A stretch of 64,000 nt of DNA, taken from positions 930,001-994,000 of the forward strand of contig NZ_BSUK01000001.1 in assembly GCF_030161555.1 (NCBI RefSeq), given 5' to 3'. The DNA comes from Luteimicrobium album (lineage in GTDB: Bacteria; Actinomycetota; Actinomycetes; Actinomycetales; Cellulomonadaceae). The position numbers and the translations under genes are program-made. Every line of letters begins with the position of its first letter. The stretch's first letter is position 1. The notes under the pieces were generated by a model, which worked only from the letters and a program-made list of their open reading frames with translations, searched no databases and was not told the origin of the DNA. Of this stretch, positions 8,426 through 17,545 are shown piece after piece.

Positions 8426-9046
8426 GTGAGCGTGGTGACGCATCCGGAGGCGACGCATCACATGGAGGGCTTGGTCGGAGGCCAGTTCGACTCGGAGCTC
8501 ACGGAGCGAGGCGAGCGCGACGCCGATGCGATCGCGGTCGCGCTCCACGACCGCATCGACAGGCATGCACGCGTGGGGATCACGACGTCGGACCTGCGGC
8601 GCACCCGCCGGACCTCGGAGGTCATCGCGCGGGCCCTGGGCACGGAGCCCATGCTCGATCCTCGGTTGCGCGAGAAGTCGTACGGGGAGGCAGGCGGCCG
8701 GCCGCAGTCCTGGCTCGATGGACGGTTCGTGCCGCCGCCCGCTGTCGGTGACCGCCTCCGCCATCACGACGGCGTGGCGGGCTCGGAGACCAGGCTGGAC
8801 GTCGCCTGCCGTGTCTACGAGGCGATGACGGAGCTGCTCGCGCTGGACGTCGACGAGCTTGTCGTCGTGACGCACGGCTTCACGGCAGGGCTGGTCGTCA
8901 GCGCTTGGATCGGCATGCCCATCGGGGCCGCGGGTCACGTCGCGTTCCCGGTTCCGTCCGGCAGCATCACGACGCTGCGGGAGGACAAGTACTTTCACAA
9001 CCGCGCCGTCGTCACCGTCGGCGACGTCTCCCACCTCCGGACCTGA
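8426..9046 (+). CDS. Histidine phosphatase family protein
   Basis: 206 residues from GTG 8426. The catalytic N-terminus is a variant: VVTHPEATHH replaces the usual RHGET/RHGQS. The downstream layout (DSELTERGERDADAIA, TSDLRRTRRTSEVIA, and the second catalytic histidine in VVVTHGFTAGLVVSAW) is that of the phosphoglycerate-mutase-like superfamily. The framed region upstream (8333-8425) is Pro/Ala/Arg-rich and unlike the family, so I start at the GTG. The gene directly abuts the acetyltransferase remnant, so its upstream region may have been rearranged. Substrate unknown. Confidence 0.8.
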   Translation: MSVVTHPEATHHMEGLVGGQFDSELTERGERDADAIAVALHDRIDRHARVGITTSDLRRTRRTSEVIARALGTEPMLDPRLREKSYGEAGGRPQSWLDGRFVPPPAVGDRLRHHDGVAGSETRLDVACRVYEAMTELLALDVDELVVVTHGFTAGLVVSAWIGMPIGAAGHVAFPVPSGSITTLREDKYFHNRAVVTVGDVSHLRT

Positions 9047-9076
9047 CGCCCGCCCCGCCGGTCTGGGCACTGTCAC

Positions 9077-9082
9077 TAGAAT
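9077..9082 (+). promoter_or_regulatory. Putative -10 element for the MFS gene
   Basis: TAGAAT ends 13 bases before the ATG at 9096 and there is no Shine-Dalgarno sequence. The transcript would have a very short or no leader. Confidence 0.45.
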
Positions 9083-9095
9083 CGTTTCGATCCCC

Positions 9096-10327
9096 ATGAC
9101 CGAGACCGCCCCGCCCTCCGCGCCTCCCGCCGTCGTCCCGCCCGTGGACGAACGCCGCGCCACCGTGATCCTCCTCGCGATGGCGCTGTCGACGTTCCTC
9201 TTCGTGACGGTCGAGTCGCTGCCCTCCGGCCTGCTCACCCTGATGGCACCCGACCTCGACCGGTCGACGTCCCAGATCGGGCTTCTCGTCACCGGGTACG
9301 CACTCGTCGTGCTTGTCGCCTCGGTGCCCCTCGCGCACTGGACGCGCCGTGTGGCACGGCGATGGGTGCTCTCCGCCTGCGCGGGGCTCGCCGCGCTGTC
9401 GACCCTGTGGGCGGCGCTCGCCCCCAGCTACGAACAGCTCCTTGCCGCGAGGCTCATCACCGCCGCCGCACAGGCGCTGTTCTGGGTGGCCGTCATCCCC
9501 GCGACCGTCGGCCTCTTCCGGCCCCTCGTCCGCGGCAAGGCGATGGCACGCCTCTCCATCGGCAACTCGCTGGCGCCGGTGCTCGGCGTGCCCGCGGGGA
9601 CGTGGCTCGGGGAGCAGACCTCGTGGCGGTGGACGTTCGCCGCGGTCGCCGGGCTGTCGCTCGTGGTGACGCTCGTCGTGCTCGTGCTGTTCCCCACGAT
9701 CCCCCGGCCTCCGGGGGCGCGAGCCACGCGCCGCACCCGAGCGCCCGGCGGTTCGGCTTCCAGATGGTGACGACCGTGCTGGTCGTCACCGGCGCGTTCG
9801 GGGTCATCACGTTCGTCACGCAGTACCTCATCGACGTCGCGGGCTTCGCCCAGGACGACATCCCGCGGCTCCTGCTGATCCAGGGCGCCGCGGGGGTCGC
9901 GGGCACGATCGTCGTCGGCCGATTCATCGACGCGCGTCCCGTCGGCGTGCTCGTCGGCGCGATGACGCTGCTCGTGGTCGCCCTCGCCGGGTTGTGGGCG
10001 CTCGGCGATCGGCCCGTCGTGGCGGTCGTGGCGCTCGCCCTGTTCGGCTTCGCGTTCTCGACCGTCCCACCGACGCTCTCGCACCGCGTCATGCTCGTCT
10101 CGCCCCGGTCCACGAACATGGGCATGGCGGTGTCGTCGTCGCTCTTCAACCTCGGCATCGCGGCCGGGTCGGGTCTGGGCGCAGTGCTGGTCGCCGTCGT
10201 CGGAGTGCGGTCCGTACCCCTGGTGAGCGCGGTGGCGGTGCTGCTCGCGCTCGTCGTCGCGGTCGCCGAGGAACGCTTCAACCCGCCGCTCGCGGGCGGG
10301 CCACGGCGCGGCGACGGCCGACGATGA
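9096..10327 (+). pseudogene. MFS transporter, frameshifted
   Basis: A ~410-residue major-facilitator protein with twelve predicted membrane segments. The first six are in one frame up to VVLVLFPTIP. After an indel in the C/G runs around 9700-9720, the second half continues in another frame (RRFGFQMVTTVLVVTGAFGV onward, ending PPLAGGPRRGDGRR). Motif A-like charged loops and LLVTGYALVVLVASVPLAHWTRR place it with sugar/drug efflux transporters of the AraJ/CmlA group. A degraded partial copy of its N-terminal part lies at 5287-5405. Substrate unknown. The two halves are otherwise well preserved, so an indel error is likely. Confidence 0.85.
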
Positions 10328-10344
10328 TCCGGCACGATGAGGCC

Positions 10345-10761
10345 ATGGACGACGACGCACGCTGCCCCTGCCTCTCAGGCGAGACCTACGGAGCGTGCTG
10401 CGGGCCGCTGCACCGTCGTGAACGGGACGCCGCGACGGCGGAGGCTCTGATGCGTTCCCGGTACAGCGCGTTCACGGTCGGCGACGCCGCCTACCTGAGC
10501 GCCACGTGGCACCCGAGAACCCGTCCCGCGTCGCTCGAGCTCGACGCCGACCTGCAGTGGCGGCGGCTCGACGTGGTCGCGACCAGCGCCGGTGGCCCGT
10601 TCGACGACGCAGGGATGGTCGAGTTCGTCGCCCACCACCGCGACGTCACGACCGGCGAGCGAGGCCGGCTGCACGAGGTCAGCCGGTTCGTCCGCGAGGC
10701 CGGGCGGTGGCTGTATCTCGACGGGGACGTGCGACCCGACGACGCGGTGTCGCCAGCATGA
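10345..10761 (+). CDS. YchJ-family (UPF0225) SEC-C-like protein
   Basis: 138 residues. The N-terminal cysteine cluster (CPCLSGETYGACCGPLH) is the SEC-C-like zinc motif of YchJ proteins. It is followed by EALMRSRYSAFTVGDAAYLSATWHPRTRP, and the C-terminal part is the NTF2-like half (VEFVAHHRD...RLHEVSRFVREAGRWLYLDGD). ATG 10345 is preferred over ATG 10324 because the family motif begins a few residues later. The stop overlaps the ATG of the following GNAT gene (ATGA). The biochemical role of YchJ is not established. Confidence 0.88.
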   Translation: MDDDARCPCLSGETYGACCGPLHRRERDAATAEALMRSRYSAFTVGDAAYLSATWHPRTRPASLELDADLQWRRLDVVATSAGGPFDDAGMVEFVAHHRDVTTGERGRLHEVSRFVREAGRWLYLDGDVRPDDAVSPA

Positions 10762-11290
10762 GCGGGCAGCCCTGGCCGCCCGAGCCGATCCGCACCGCGC
10801 GGCTCGTCCTGCGTGAACCCGACGCCCACGACCGGGCGGCACTGGTCGACCTGATGTCGTCCCCGGAGGTCGGCACCTACGTCGGCGGGTCTCGTCCACG
10901 CGACGAGATCGAGCACGCCCTCCCCGACCCTCCTCAGCGGCGGCCCGGGCTGTTCGTCGTCGAGCACGACGGCACGACGATCGGCATCGTCACCGTCGAC
11001 CCGCGCGACACGGACCGCCCCGGCCCCGGGGCCCGGAGCTCGGTGAGCTTGAGCTCGGCTACCTGTTCCTGCCGAGCTCGTGGGGGCACGGCTTCGCCAC
11101 CGAGGCGTGCACGGCGGTGCTGGGCTGGTTCGACGGCGCGCACGCCGGGGAGGCCATCTCCCTGTGCACCCAGACGGCCAACCGCGCCTCGATGCGCCTC
11201 GCGGCGAGGCTGGGCTTCGACGAGGTCGAGCGGTTCGAGGCGTACGACGCCGAGCAGTGGCTCGGGGTGCGACGACCGAACCGACCGTGA
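10758..11290 (+). pseudogene. GNAT-family N-acetyltransferase, frameshifted
   Basis: The start overlaps the YchJ stop. The RimJ-type opening (IRTARLVLREPDAHDRAALVDL) runs in one frame to about 11030. The acetyl-CoA region (GELELGYLFLPSSWGHGFAT then EACTAVLGWF...TANRASMRLAARLGFDEVERF) lies in the next frame, after an indel in the GGCCCCGGGGCCC stretch. Repaired length is ~177 residues. It would acetylate a protein N-terminus or a small amine; the target cannot be inferred. Confidence 0.82.
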
Positions 11291-11404
11291 CCGGAGCACG
11301 CGGTACGTGGGCGAGCTCGTGGCGTAGCGCCGGGACGCCGCGTCGGGCGAGCGTGGCGGGGTGCACGAGGTGCGACAGTGGCGGTCGGCTGTGTGGCGGC
11401 TCGG

Positions 11405-13070
11405 TCAGAACGGTGGGTCGTCCGCCGGGAGCGTGATGGCAGGTCGGGTGACGTGTTCTTGTCCGGTGGGCGAGGTCCAGGCCAGGGTGCCGTCGGTGCC
11501 GGTGTGGCGCGCGTCCCAACGGGTGGCGTGCTTGAGACGGTGGTGGGTGCGGCACAGGTGGGCGAGGTTCGTGGCGTCGGTGGTCCCGCCGGTGACGTAG
11601 GGCACGGTGTGGTCGGTGTCGCAGCGCCCCGCGGCCCGCGAGCAGCCGGGGAACCGGCAGGTGGCATCGCGCAGGCGCAGGTAGGCGCGTAGGTCCGCCG
11701 GGACGGTGTAGGTGCCGCGTCCCAGCGCGAGGACGGCCCCGGTGTGGGGGTGGGTGAGCAGGCGCCGGAACGAGGGTGCCCGGGCCGCGAGGAGGGTCGC
11801 GGTGTGGTCGTCGATCGGCCCGTACCCGTCCAGGTGCGCGACCTGCGGGCACGCCGCCTCAACGACCCGCGACGGTGCCGGTGGTGGCGGCGGTGACGAT
11901 GACGCCGGTAGCGGGCCGGCCGAACGTGGTGGGGTCGTGCGATCGTCCAGGCCGGTGCCCTGCGGTGGTTCGCCTTGGGTGGTCAGGGTGCGAAGCAGGG
12001 TGAGGACGGGGACGGTGACCGTGACGTGGGGCACGATGCTGCGCGCGATCCGGGCCATCGCCTCCCGGGTCGCGGCCACGCGCCGGGCAGAGTCGTCGGG
12101 CTCGAACGTGGCGTGTTGCAGCCGGTCCCACAGCTCCCGCACCCCGGCCGGGCCCCTCCTCGGGCCGCTCGGTGCCTGAACCGTCCGGGCCGCCGGGACG
12201 ATGGCTCGGGTCAGTGTCCAGGCCGGTGTCGGCGACTGGCACCTGGAGGCTGAGGGCGGCCAGGTCGAGGGTGCCGTCGTCGAGCAGCAGCGCGGACAGC
12301 ACGTCCGCGCGCAGCTGGTCGACGGTCCGCGGCTCATCCGGGCCACCCAGCACGGCCACGGCCCGATCGATCCGGTCCTCGACCGCGCACGCCGTGGCCG
12401 CGGGCAGGTACGCGGTGAGGAACGCCATCCCGTCCCGGGCCGGTTCGACCCGCACCCACCGGCGGGCCGCGGCCCGCTCGTGGCGGACGTTGACCGGTTC
12501 GGCGAGCCGACGCTCCCGGCACCGGGCGACGTGGCGCCCGAACGCACCCGGCGGCATCGACCCCGCGACCGGCAACGCCGCGGTCTCGACCTCGGCCCGG
12601 TCGGAGGGGTCGAGGTCGCCGGTGTGCTCCACCACAGCTTGGGCGTGGCGGTAGGACACCCGACCCGCCCGCATCCCCGCGACCGTCGCAGGCAGGGCAC
12701 CCACCAGGACCTGCGCCTCGTCCAGCAACCGCGACGCGGTGCGTTCGTGCACCGTGAGAGCCGTCGCGACCTCGGCGACCAGGGCACGCTAAGCCAGCGT
12801 GGCGTCCTCGGACCCGGACCACGCATCCGGAGCCAGGTCCGGGGCCAGCAACGACCCCGGGTCGGACTCGACCAGCCGCCGCGCGACCTCCAACAGCTCG
12901 GTCCGCCACCCGGTCGCGGTCCGGATCATCGACTCGACCTGACCGATCGCCCGCACGACCCCCGCCACCGTGGCCTCGTCCTCCCCCAGACTCAACGACG
13001 GCACCCCGCCCTCCGGGCCGGAATGGGAGGGCACAGCGAGATCAGAACCCGCGCCCGCCGTCGTCGTCAT
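11405..13070 (-). pseudogene. DUF222/HNH endonuclease, amber stop plus frameshift
   Basis: Reconstructed length is ~555 residues. The N-terminal part (from ATG 13070, MTTTAGAGSDLAV) is interrupted by an in-frame TAG at 12789-12791 (SEDATLA*RALVAEVATALT). The DUF222 core continues in the same frame (ASRLLDEAQVLVGALPATVA) to about 12160, and after a frameshift the C-terminus ends with a complete HNH module (RDATCRFPGCSRAAGRCDTD, then HTVPYVTGGTTDATNLAHL and CRTHHRLKH). Such proteins are repeated many times in actinobacterial genomes and behave like selfish or mobile sequences. Two independent lesions of different kinds make real inactivation more likely here than for the other frameshifted genes. 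Confidence 0.85.
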
Positions 13071-13143
13071 GCCCCCAGTCAACACCGACCCACCGACACC
13101 CACTCGAACAGGCGTTCGAACTGGTCCTCTACCGCACCATCGC

Positions 13144-13641
13144 CTACCGCACCATGCGGAACGCCGCGATCCCACCGAACGTGGCGCCGTCGTCGGTCGC
13201 GCCGTCGGGCTCGAAGCCGTTGCGCCGGTAGAACCGCTCGGCCCGCGGGTTGCCGCGCGCCACCCAGAGCTGGGCGGGCGTGCCCGGCCGCAGGACGGCA
13301 TCGAGGAGGGCCTGCCCGGCGCCGCTGCCGTGGTGCGCGGCGAGCACGTAGAGGTTGCTGAGCTCGCGATCGCGGACCGGCGGGTGCCCGCCCGACTCCC
13401 GGCTCTCGCCCGCGAGCGCGAGCCCGACGATCTCGCCGTCGACCTCGGCCACGGTGGCCGGGTAGCCGCGCGCGATCATCTCGCGCCACCAGGTGCCGCT
13501 GCGCTCGGCGGACGCCCGCTCCCAGAACTCCGGGCTCGCGAGGCCGGTGTACGTCTCGACCCAGGACGTGTGGTGGACACGCCCGACGGCGGCCGCGTCG
13601 TCGGGCGTGGCGATCCGGAGCACAGGCGCGGGGCGTGGCAT
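13144..13641 (-). CDS. GNAT-family N-acetyltransferase
   Basis: 165 intact residues. The family layout is clear: LRIATPDDAAAVGRVHHTSW at the N-terminus, a beta-4/alpha-3 acetyl-CoA motif (LSNLYVLAAHHGSGAGQALL), and the C-terminal ARGNPRAERFYRRNGFEPDG. A TAGGCT hexamer six bases before the ATG suggests a leaderless transcript. Substrate unknown. Confidence 0.88.
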   Translation of the reverse strand: MPRPAPVLRIATPDDAAAVGRVHHTSWVETYTGLASPEFWERASAERSGTWWREMIARGYPATVAEVDGEIVGLALAGESRESGGHPPVRDRELSNLYVLAAHHGSGAGQALLDAVLRPGTPAQLWVARGNPRAERFYRRNGFEPDGATDDGATFGGIAAFRMVR

Positions 13642-13647
13642 GGCGGC

Positions 13648-13653
13648 AGCCTA
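13648..13653 (-). promoter_or_regulatory. Putative -10 of a leaderless transcript (GNAT)
   Basis: TAGGCT, then six bases, then the ATG at 13641 on the minus strand. No Shine-Dalgarno sequence is present. Confidence 0.45.
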
Positions 13654-13709
13654 GCCGCGCGCCGGACGGGACCTGCGGTCGTGTCGGAGTGCCGTGGAAC
13701 GCTCGGACC

Positions 13710-14096
13710 ATGCCCGCTGCAGAGACGCTCCTCGCCCTGACGACGGCCATCGACGAGCACCGTTGGGACGACCGCGCCCCCTGCTGGACGCGTCCTTCAC
13801 CTGCCGCTACGTGCACACGGGCGAGACGCTCGACCGCGACGGGTGGGTGCGGCTGAACGCCGAGTATCCGGGGTTCGAGCGGCTCGTCGTCGAGGACCTC
13901 GTCGCGGACGGCGACCGGGCCGTGTGCCGCGCGCACGTCACGCGCCGGGGCGACGGGGAGCTCGAGCACTTCGAGGTCGCGACGTTCGTGACCGTCCGCG
14001 GCGAGCTCGTGACCGAGATGACGGAGGTCTGGACGGACGTCGGGCAGGACGTGCCGCCGGGCACCCGCCCCCGACGCACCGCCCACCGACGAGTGA
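13710..14096 (+). pseudogene. SnoaL/NTF2-like protein with two compensating frameshifts
   Basis: The start (MPAAETLLALTTAIDEHRWDD) leaves frame near 13780. The body (LLDASFTCRYVHTGETLDRD then WVRLNAEYPGFERLVVEDLV and HFEVATFVTVRGELVTEMTE) is in a second frame. Near 14070 the sequence returns to the first frame and ends DAPPTDE with a TGA at 14094, eleven bases before the next gene. One missing and one extra base would give a normal ~128-residue protein. The fold is a small cone-shaped alpha+beta barrel used by ketosteroid-isomerase-like enzymes and by many proteins of unknown role. No substrate can be named. Confidence 0.7.
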
Positions 14097-14106
14097 GGGC
14101 GGCCCG

Positions 14107-14652
14107 ATGCGCTGGCCCCTCGACCTCCCCGCCGAGCTCGCCGTCGGCTCGGTCGCGCTGCACCCCTACACCGACGACGACGCCGGGGCACTCTTCGACG
14201 CCCTCGACGACCCGCAGGTCTGGGAGCACATCCCCCGAGCCGTCCCGAGCCGGGCCGCAGACCTCGACGCCGAGATCCGGTCGAAGCTCGCGGACGGGAA
14301 CCGGGTGACCTTCGTGGTGTGGCGGGGAGACGCCGTCGTCGGCAGGACGTCGGTGCTGCACGACCCGGCCGACCCGGACGGGGCGGAGATCGGAGGGACC
14401 CAGCTCGCCCGAGCGGAGTGGGGGACCGGGCTCAACCGGGCGGTCAAGCAGCTCCTCCTCGACCTCGTCTTCGCGCAGGGCGCGTCGTGGGTCCAGCTCC
14501 GGACCGACGAGCGCAACGGGCGGTCCGCAGCGGCCATCCGCAAGATCCCCGCGGTGCAGGAGCTCGGTCTGCGCCCGGACGAGCGGACCCGCCGCGACGA
14601 CAGCCGGCGGCTGAGCCTCATGTTCCGGATCGCGAACCCCGCCGGGCCGTGA
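14107..14652 (+). CDS. GNAT-family N-acetyltransferase (RimJ/RimL-like)
   Basis: 181 residues, uninterrupted. ALHPYTDDDAGALFDALDDPQVWEHIP is the usual opening of the RimJ/RimL-like group. The motif around residues 95-130 (IGGTQLARAEWGTGLNRAVK) binds acetyl-CoA, and LRTDERNGRSAAAIRKIPA is the familiar DxxNxxS block. It follows the SnoaL-like gene by ten bases and is probably cotranscribed. Family members acetylate ribosomal proteins or small molecules; the target here is unknown. Confidence 0.88.
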   Translation: MRWPLDLPAELAVGSVALHPYTDDDAGALFDALDDPQVWEHIPRAVPSRAADLDAEIRSKLADGNRVTFVVWRGDAVVGRTSVLHDPADPDGAEIGGTQLARAEWGTGLNRAVKQLLLDLVFAQGASWVQLRTDERNGRSAAAIRKIPAVQELGLRPDERTRRDDSRRLSLMFRIANPAGP

Positions 14653-14682
14653 ACCCGCGCGTCGGCGATGGGACGGCGGTCG

Positions 14683-15093
14683 TCAGCGAGTCGGCGGGGC
14701 CGCGTACTCCGCCTCGGTGACGTGCTCGAGCCACGTCGTCGTGGTGGCGGGGTCGTCGGTGTTCTCGAGCATCGCGAGGTGCTCCATGAAGTCGTCCGCG
14801 GTCGCGCCGTGCCAGTGCTCCTCGCCGGGCGGGCAGTAGACCGTCTCACCGGGGTGCACCTCGACGACGGCCTCGCCGCGCGACTGGACGAGCGCGACCC
14901 CCGAGACGACGTGCAGCGTCTGTCCTCGCGCGTGCGAGTGCCAGGCCGTCCGGGCGCCCGGCGCGAACCGGACGAGCGCGACGGTCATGCGCTGGTAGGC
15001 GTCCTGCGGGGACGCGATCGGGTCGAGCCACACATCGCCCGTGAACCGCTCGGGCGGGTTCTTGGCGGTGGCGGGCTTGGCGAGCTTCTGCAC
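14683..15093 (-). CDS. Small cupin protein ((R)-mandelonitrile lyase/CMD-like)
   Basis: 136 residues with a single double-stranded beta-helix. The two cupin motifs are clear: AWHSHARGQTLHVVSGVALV (metal-binding His pair) and HPGETVYCPPGEEHWHGA. The start is GTG 15093; upstream, AAGGACTGA contains both the ribosome-binding site and the stop of the regulator gene. The frame can be read straight through from the regulator because of an indel, but a 540-residue fusion is unlikely. It belongs to the regulator/aldo-keto reductase locus, so a role in detoxifying or transforming small carbonyl compounds is plausible. Confidence 0.82.
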   Translation of the reverse strand: MQKLAKPATAKNPPERFTGDVWLDPIASPQDAYQRMTVALVRFAPGARTAWHSHARGQTLHVVSGVALVQSRGEAVVEVHPGETVYCPPGEEHWHGATADDFMEHLAMLENTDDPATTTTWLEHVTEAEYAAPPTR

Positions 15094-15097
15094 GGGT

Positions 15098-16044
15098 TCA
15101 GTCCTTGGTCGGGGTCGTGCCCGACGACGCCGCGGCCGTCCCGCGGCTCGCGTCGTCGGGGCGGGGGTGGCGAGGGTGGTCGCGGCCCAGGACGCGAGGA
15201 GCGCGACGCCGTCGGCGGACGGCGAGCCGGGGACCGCCGAGTAGACGTTGAGCTGGAGGCCCGGGTCGGCGGGGAGCACGAGCGCCTCGTAGTCGAGCTC
15301 GAGCAGCCCGATGGCGGGGTGGTGGAAGACCTTCGTCCCGCTGCGGTGGAAGCGGACGTCGTGCGAGGCCCACATGCGGCGGAAGTCCTCGCTGCGGGTC
15401 GACAGCTCGCCGACGAGCTCCATGAGCTTCCGGTCGCCGGGGTTGCGCCCGGCCTCGGCGTGCAGGATCGCGACGGCGTCGTGCGCCATCCGGTCCGCGC
15501 GGTTGCCCCAGAACGCGGCCGCGCCGTCGGGGTCGAGGAAGTGGAACCGCGCGGTGTTCACGGGCCGCCCCGGGGTGCGCGACGGCGAGTCGAAGAGCGG
15601 GGCGTACAGGGCGCGGCCGAGCAGGTTCGTGCCGAGGACGTCGAGGCGGCCATTGCGCACGAAGGCGGGCGCGTGCTCGAGCGAGTCGAGGATCCGCTGC
15701 ACGACGGGCCTCAGCACCGGTGGCGCGGCCCGGCGCGCACGTGAACGCGCCGCGCCCGACGTGTTCGCCGCGCGGGCGAGGTCGAACAGGTGGGCGCGCT
15801 CGGCGTCGTCGAGCTGGAGCGCCTCCGCGAGCGCCTCGAGGACCTCCTCCGAGACTCCCGAGAGGTTCCCGCGCTCGAGCCGCGTGTAGTAGTCGACGCT
15901 CACGCCCGCGAGCATCGCGACCTCCTCGCGGCGCAGCCCCGGCACGCGCCGGTTCCCACCGTACGCGGGCAGGCCGGCTCGCTCGGGGGTGATGCGGCCG
16001 CGACGCGACACGAGGAACTCGCGAGTGTCGGCTCTCAGGTCCAT
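15098..16044 (-). CDS. XRE-type regulator with MmyB-like C-terminal domain (terminal frameshift)
   Basis: About 315 residues. The N-terminal helix-turn-helix ([20 protein letters not shown]) is followed by the MmyB-like ligand-binding domain ([13 protein letters not shown]...[20 protein letters not shown] ... [19 protein letters not shown]). The frame slips near 15175 in a CCCC run; the natural end [19 protein letters not shown] and its TGA lie in the next frame. The gene is divergent from the aldo-keto reductase across 103 bp that hold a TACGGT leaderless -10 in each direction. In well-known loci of this type the regulator controls the adjacent reductase and cupin; that is inferred here. Confidence 0.85.
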
Positions 16045-16051
16045 GCCTTCG

Positions 16052-16057
16052 ACCGTA
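16052..16057 (-). promoter_or_regulatory. Putative -10 of a leaderless transcript (XRE regulator)
   Basis: TACGGT, seven bases, then ATG 16044 on the minus strand; the same hexamer and spacing occur in the opposite direction for the reductase gene. Confidence 0.5.
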
Positions 16058-16134
16058 CGACGGGCGCCCCGGGCCGAGGGAGGTTCTGCCAGTACCGGGA
16101 AGACCCGGCACTCCCTCGCCGCGCCGCTTGTTCC

Positions 16135-16140
16135 TACGGT
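16135..16140 (+). promoter_or_regulatory. Putative -10 of a leaderless transcript (aldo-keto reductase)
   Basis: TACGGT, seven bases, then ATG 16148. GGGAG in the spacer is too close to the start to be a good Shine-Dalgarno site. Confidence 0.5.
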
Positions 16141-16147
16141 GGGAGAC

Positions 16148-17043
16148 ATGACCACGATCCCCACCCTGACCCTGAACAACGGCGTGACGATGCCGGCCCT
16201 CGGTTTCGGCGTGTTCCAGACGCCGCCCGACGAGACCGTCGCGGCCGTCCGCACCGCGCTGGAGGTCGGATACCGCCACGTCGACACCGCCGCCGCGTAC
16301 GGCAACGAGCGGGAGGTGGGGCGCGCGATCCGCGAGTCCGGCCTCGACCGCGACGACGTGTTCGTCGAGACGAAGGTGTGGGTCTCGGACTACGGCTACG
16401 ACCAGACGCTGCACGCGTTCGAGAAGGCGACCGGCAAGCTCGGCATCGACCGGATCGACCTGCTGATCCTGCACCAGCCGGCACCCGCCCGGTTCGACGC
16501 GACGCTCGACGCCTACCGTGCGCTCGAGAAGCTCCTCGCCGACGGCGCGGTCCGCGCGATCGGCGTCAGCAACTTCATGCCCGGTCACCTCGACGCGCTG
16601 CTCGACGCCACCGACGTCGTTCCCGCCGTCAACCAGGTCGAGCTGCACCCGTACTTCCAGCAGCCCGCGGTCCAGGCCGCGGACGAGCGCCACGGCATCG
16701 TGACGCAGGCGTGGTCGCCCATCGGCGGCATCACGTTCTACCCCGGCTGGGGCGACGACGACCGGCGCAGCACCCTGAGCGACGCGACCATCGGTGCGAT
16801 CGCCGCCGCGCACGGCAGGACGCCCGCGCAGGTGATGCTGCGCTGGCACCTCCAGGAGGGCCGGTCCGCCATCCCGAAGTCCGTGACCCCGAGCCGGATC
16901 GCGGAGAACCTCGACGTGACCGGCTTCGAGCTCACCGCCGACGAGCTCGCGTCGATCGACGCCCTCAACACGGGCGTGCGCGGGGCCCCGACCCCGACGT
17001 CGACCGACCCGACGCGTTCGTGCGGGTCATCCCCGACGCGTGA
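16148..17043 (+). CDS. Aldo/keto reductase (terminal frameshift)
   Basis: About 298 residues of an NADPH-dependent (beta/alpha)8-barrel reductase. Signatures in order: [34 protein letters not shown] (catalytic Asp and Tyr), [14 protein letters not shown] (catalytic Lys), LLILHQPAP (His), [14 protein letters not shown], and [20 protein letters not shown] near the cofactor phosphate. Shortly before the stop, near 16983, the frame slips in a GGGGCCCC stretch; [19 protein letters not shown] and a TGA at 17041 complete the protein. It reduces small aldehydes or ketones, but the physiological substrate is unknown. It is divergent from its likely regulator. Confidence 0.9.
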
Positions 17044-17110
17044 GCCCCCCGCCGCTGACCGATGTCGAGCCTCCGGAATCTCGACGGCCGGGGTGGTCGG
17101 TCCCCACGTC

Positions 17111-17116
17111 TACGGT
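17111..17116 (+). promoter_or_regulatory. Putative -10 of a leaderless transcript (NUDIX)
   Basis: TACGGT, six bases, then ATG 17123; no Shine-Dalgarno sequence. Confidence 0.5.
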
Positions 17117-17122
17117 GGCGGT

Positions 17123-17536
17123 ATGCCCCGACACCAGGTGGTCGCCGGTCTCCTCGTCGACGACGGCGCCGTCCTCCTCGCGCTGCGGTCCGCCCACCGG
17201 CGCTGGTTCCCCGGGGTGTGGGACCTGCCCGGCGGGCACGTCGAGCCGGGCGAGGACGCGCGCGACGCTCTGGTCCGCGAGCTGCGCGAGGAGCTCGGGG
17301 TCGCAGCCGAGGTCCCGGCGTTACCCGCGGCGCATGTGGCCGGCGAGGACTACGACCTCGACGTCTACCGCGTCGACCGGTGGGCTGGCACGCCGCGCAA
17401 CCTCGCACCCGGCGAGCACGACGAGCTCCGGTTCGTGACCCCCGACGACGCCCGCGGCCTCCCGCTCGCGGACTCGCACCTGTTGCCGACGGTCGAGCGG
17501 ATCCTCGCGCGCGAGCAGCCGGCGGGCCGCTCGTAG
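17123..17536 (+). CDS. NUDIX hydrolase
   Basis: 137 residues. The full Nudix box is present ([20 protein letters not shown] then ELGV), matching GX5EX7REUXEEXGU. The opening [31 protein letters not shown] is that of MutT-like pyrophosphohydrolases. The substrate (a nucleoside diphosphate linked to another moiety) cannot be told from the sequence. Its TAG stop is part of the -10 hexamer of the next gene. Confidence 0.9.
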   Translation: MPRHQVVAGLLVDDGAVLLALRSAHRRWFPGVWDLPGGHVEPGEDARDALVRELREELGVAAEVPALPAAHVAGEDYDLDVYRVDRWAGTPRNLAPGEHDELRFVTPDDARGLPLADSHLLPTVERILAREQPAGRS

Positions 17537-17539
17537 AGT
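17534..17539 (+). promoter_or_regulatory. Putative -10 of a leaderless transcript (LLM oxidoreductase)
   Basis: TAGAGT, six bases, then GTG 17546. The first three bases are the stop codon of the NUDIX gene. Confidence 0.5.
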
Positions 17540-17545
17540 GAGCGG

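Noticed and set aside
11405-13070. Phage or restriction-system HNH nuclease
   Set aside because: The DUF222 N-terminal region marks it as the repeated actinobacterial 13E12-like family; no methylase or phage gene is nearby.
12201-13361. Long Arg/Gly/His-rich open frames opposite known genes (here and opposite 49-55 kb)
   Set aside because: High GC keeps antisense frames open; composition is extreme, no domain is recognisable, and the opposite strand encodes conserved proteins.
14683-16305. 540-residue fusion of the XRE regulator and the cupin
   Set aside because: The fusion needs the frame produced by an indel near 15175; in the other frame the regulator has a natural stop, and the cupin has its own ribosome-binding site and GTG.
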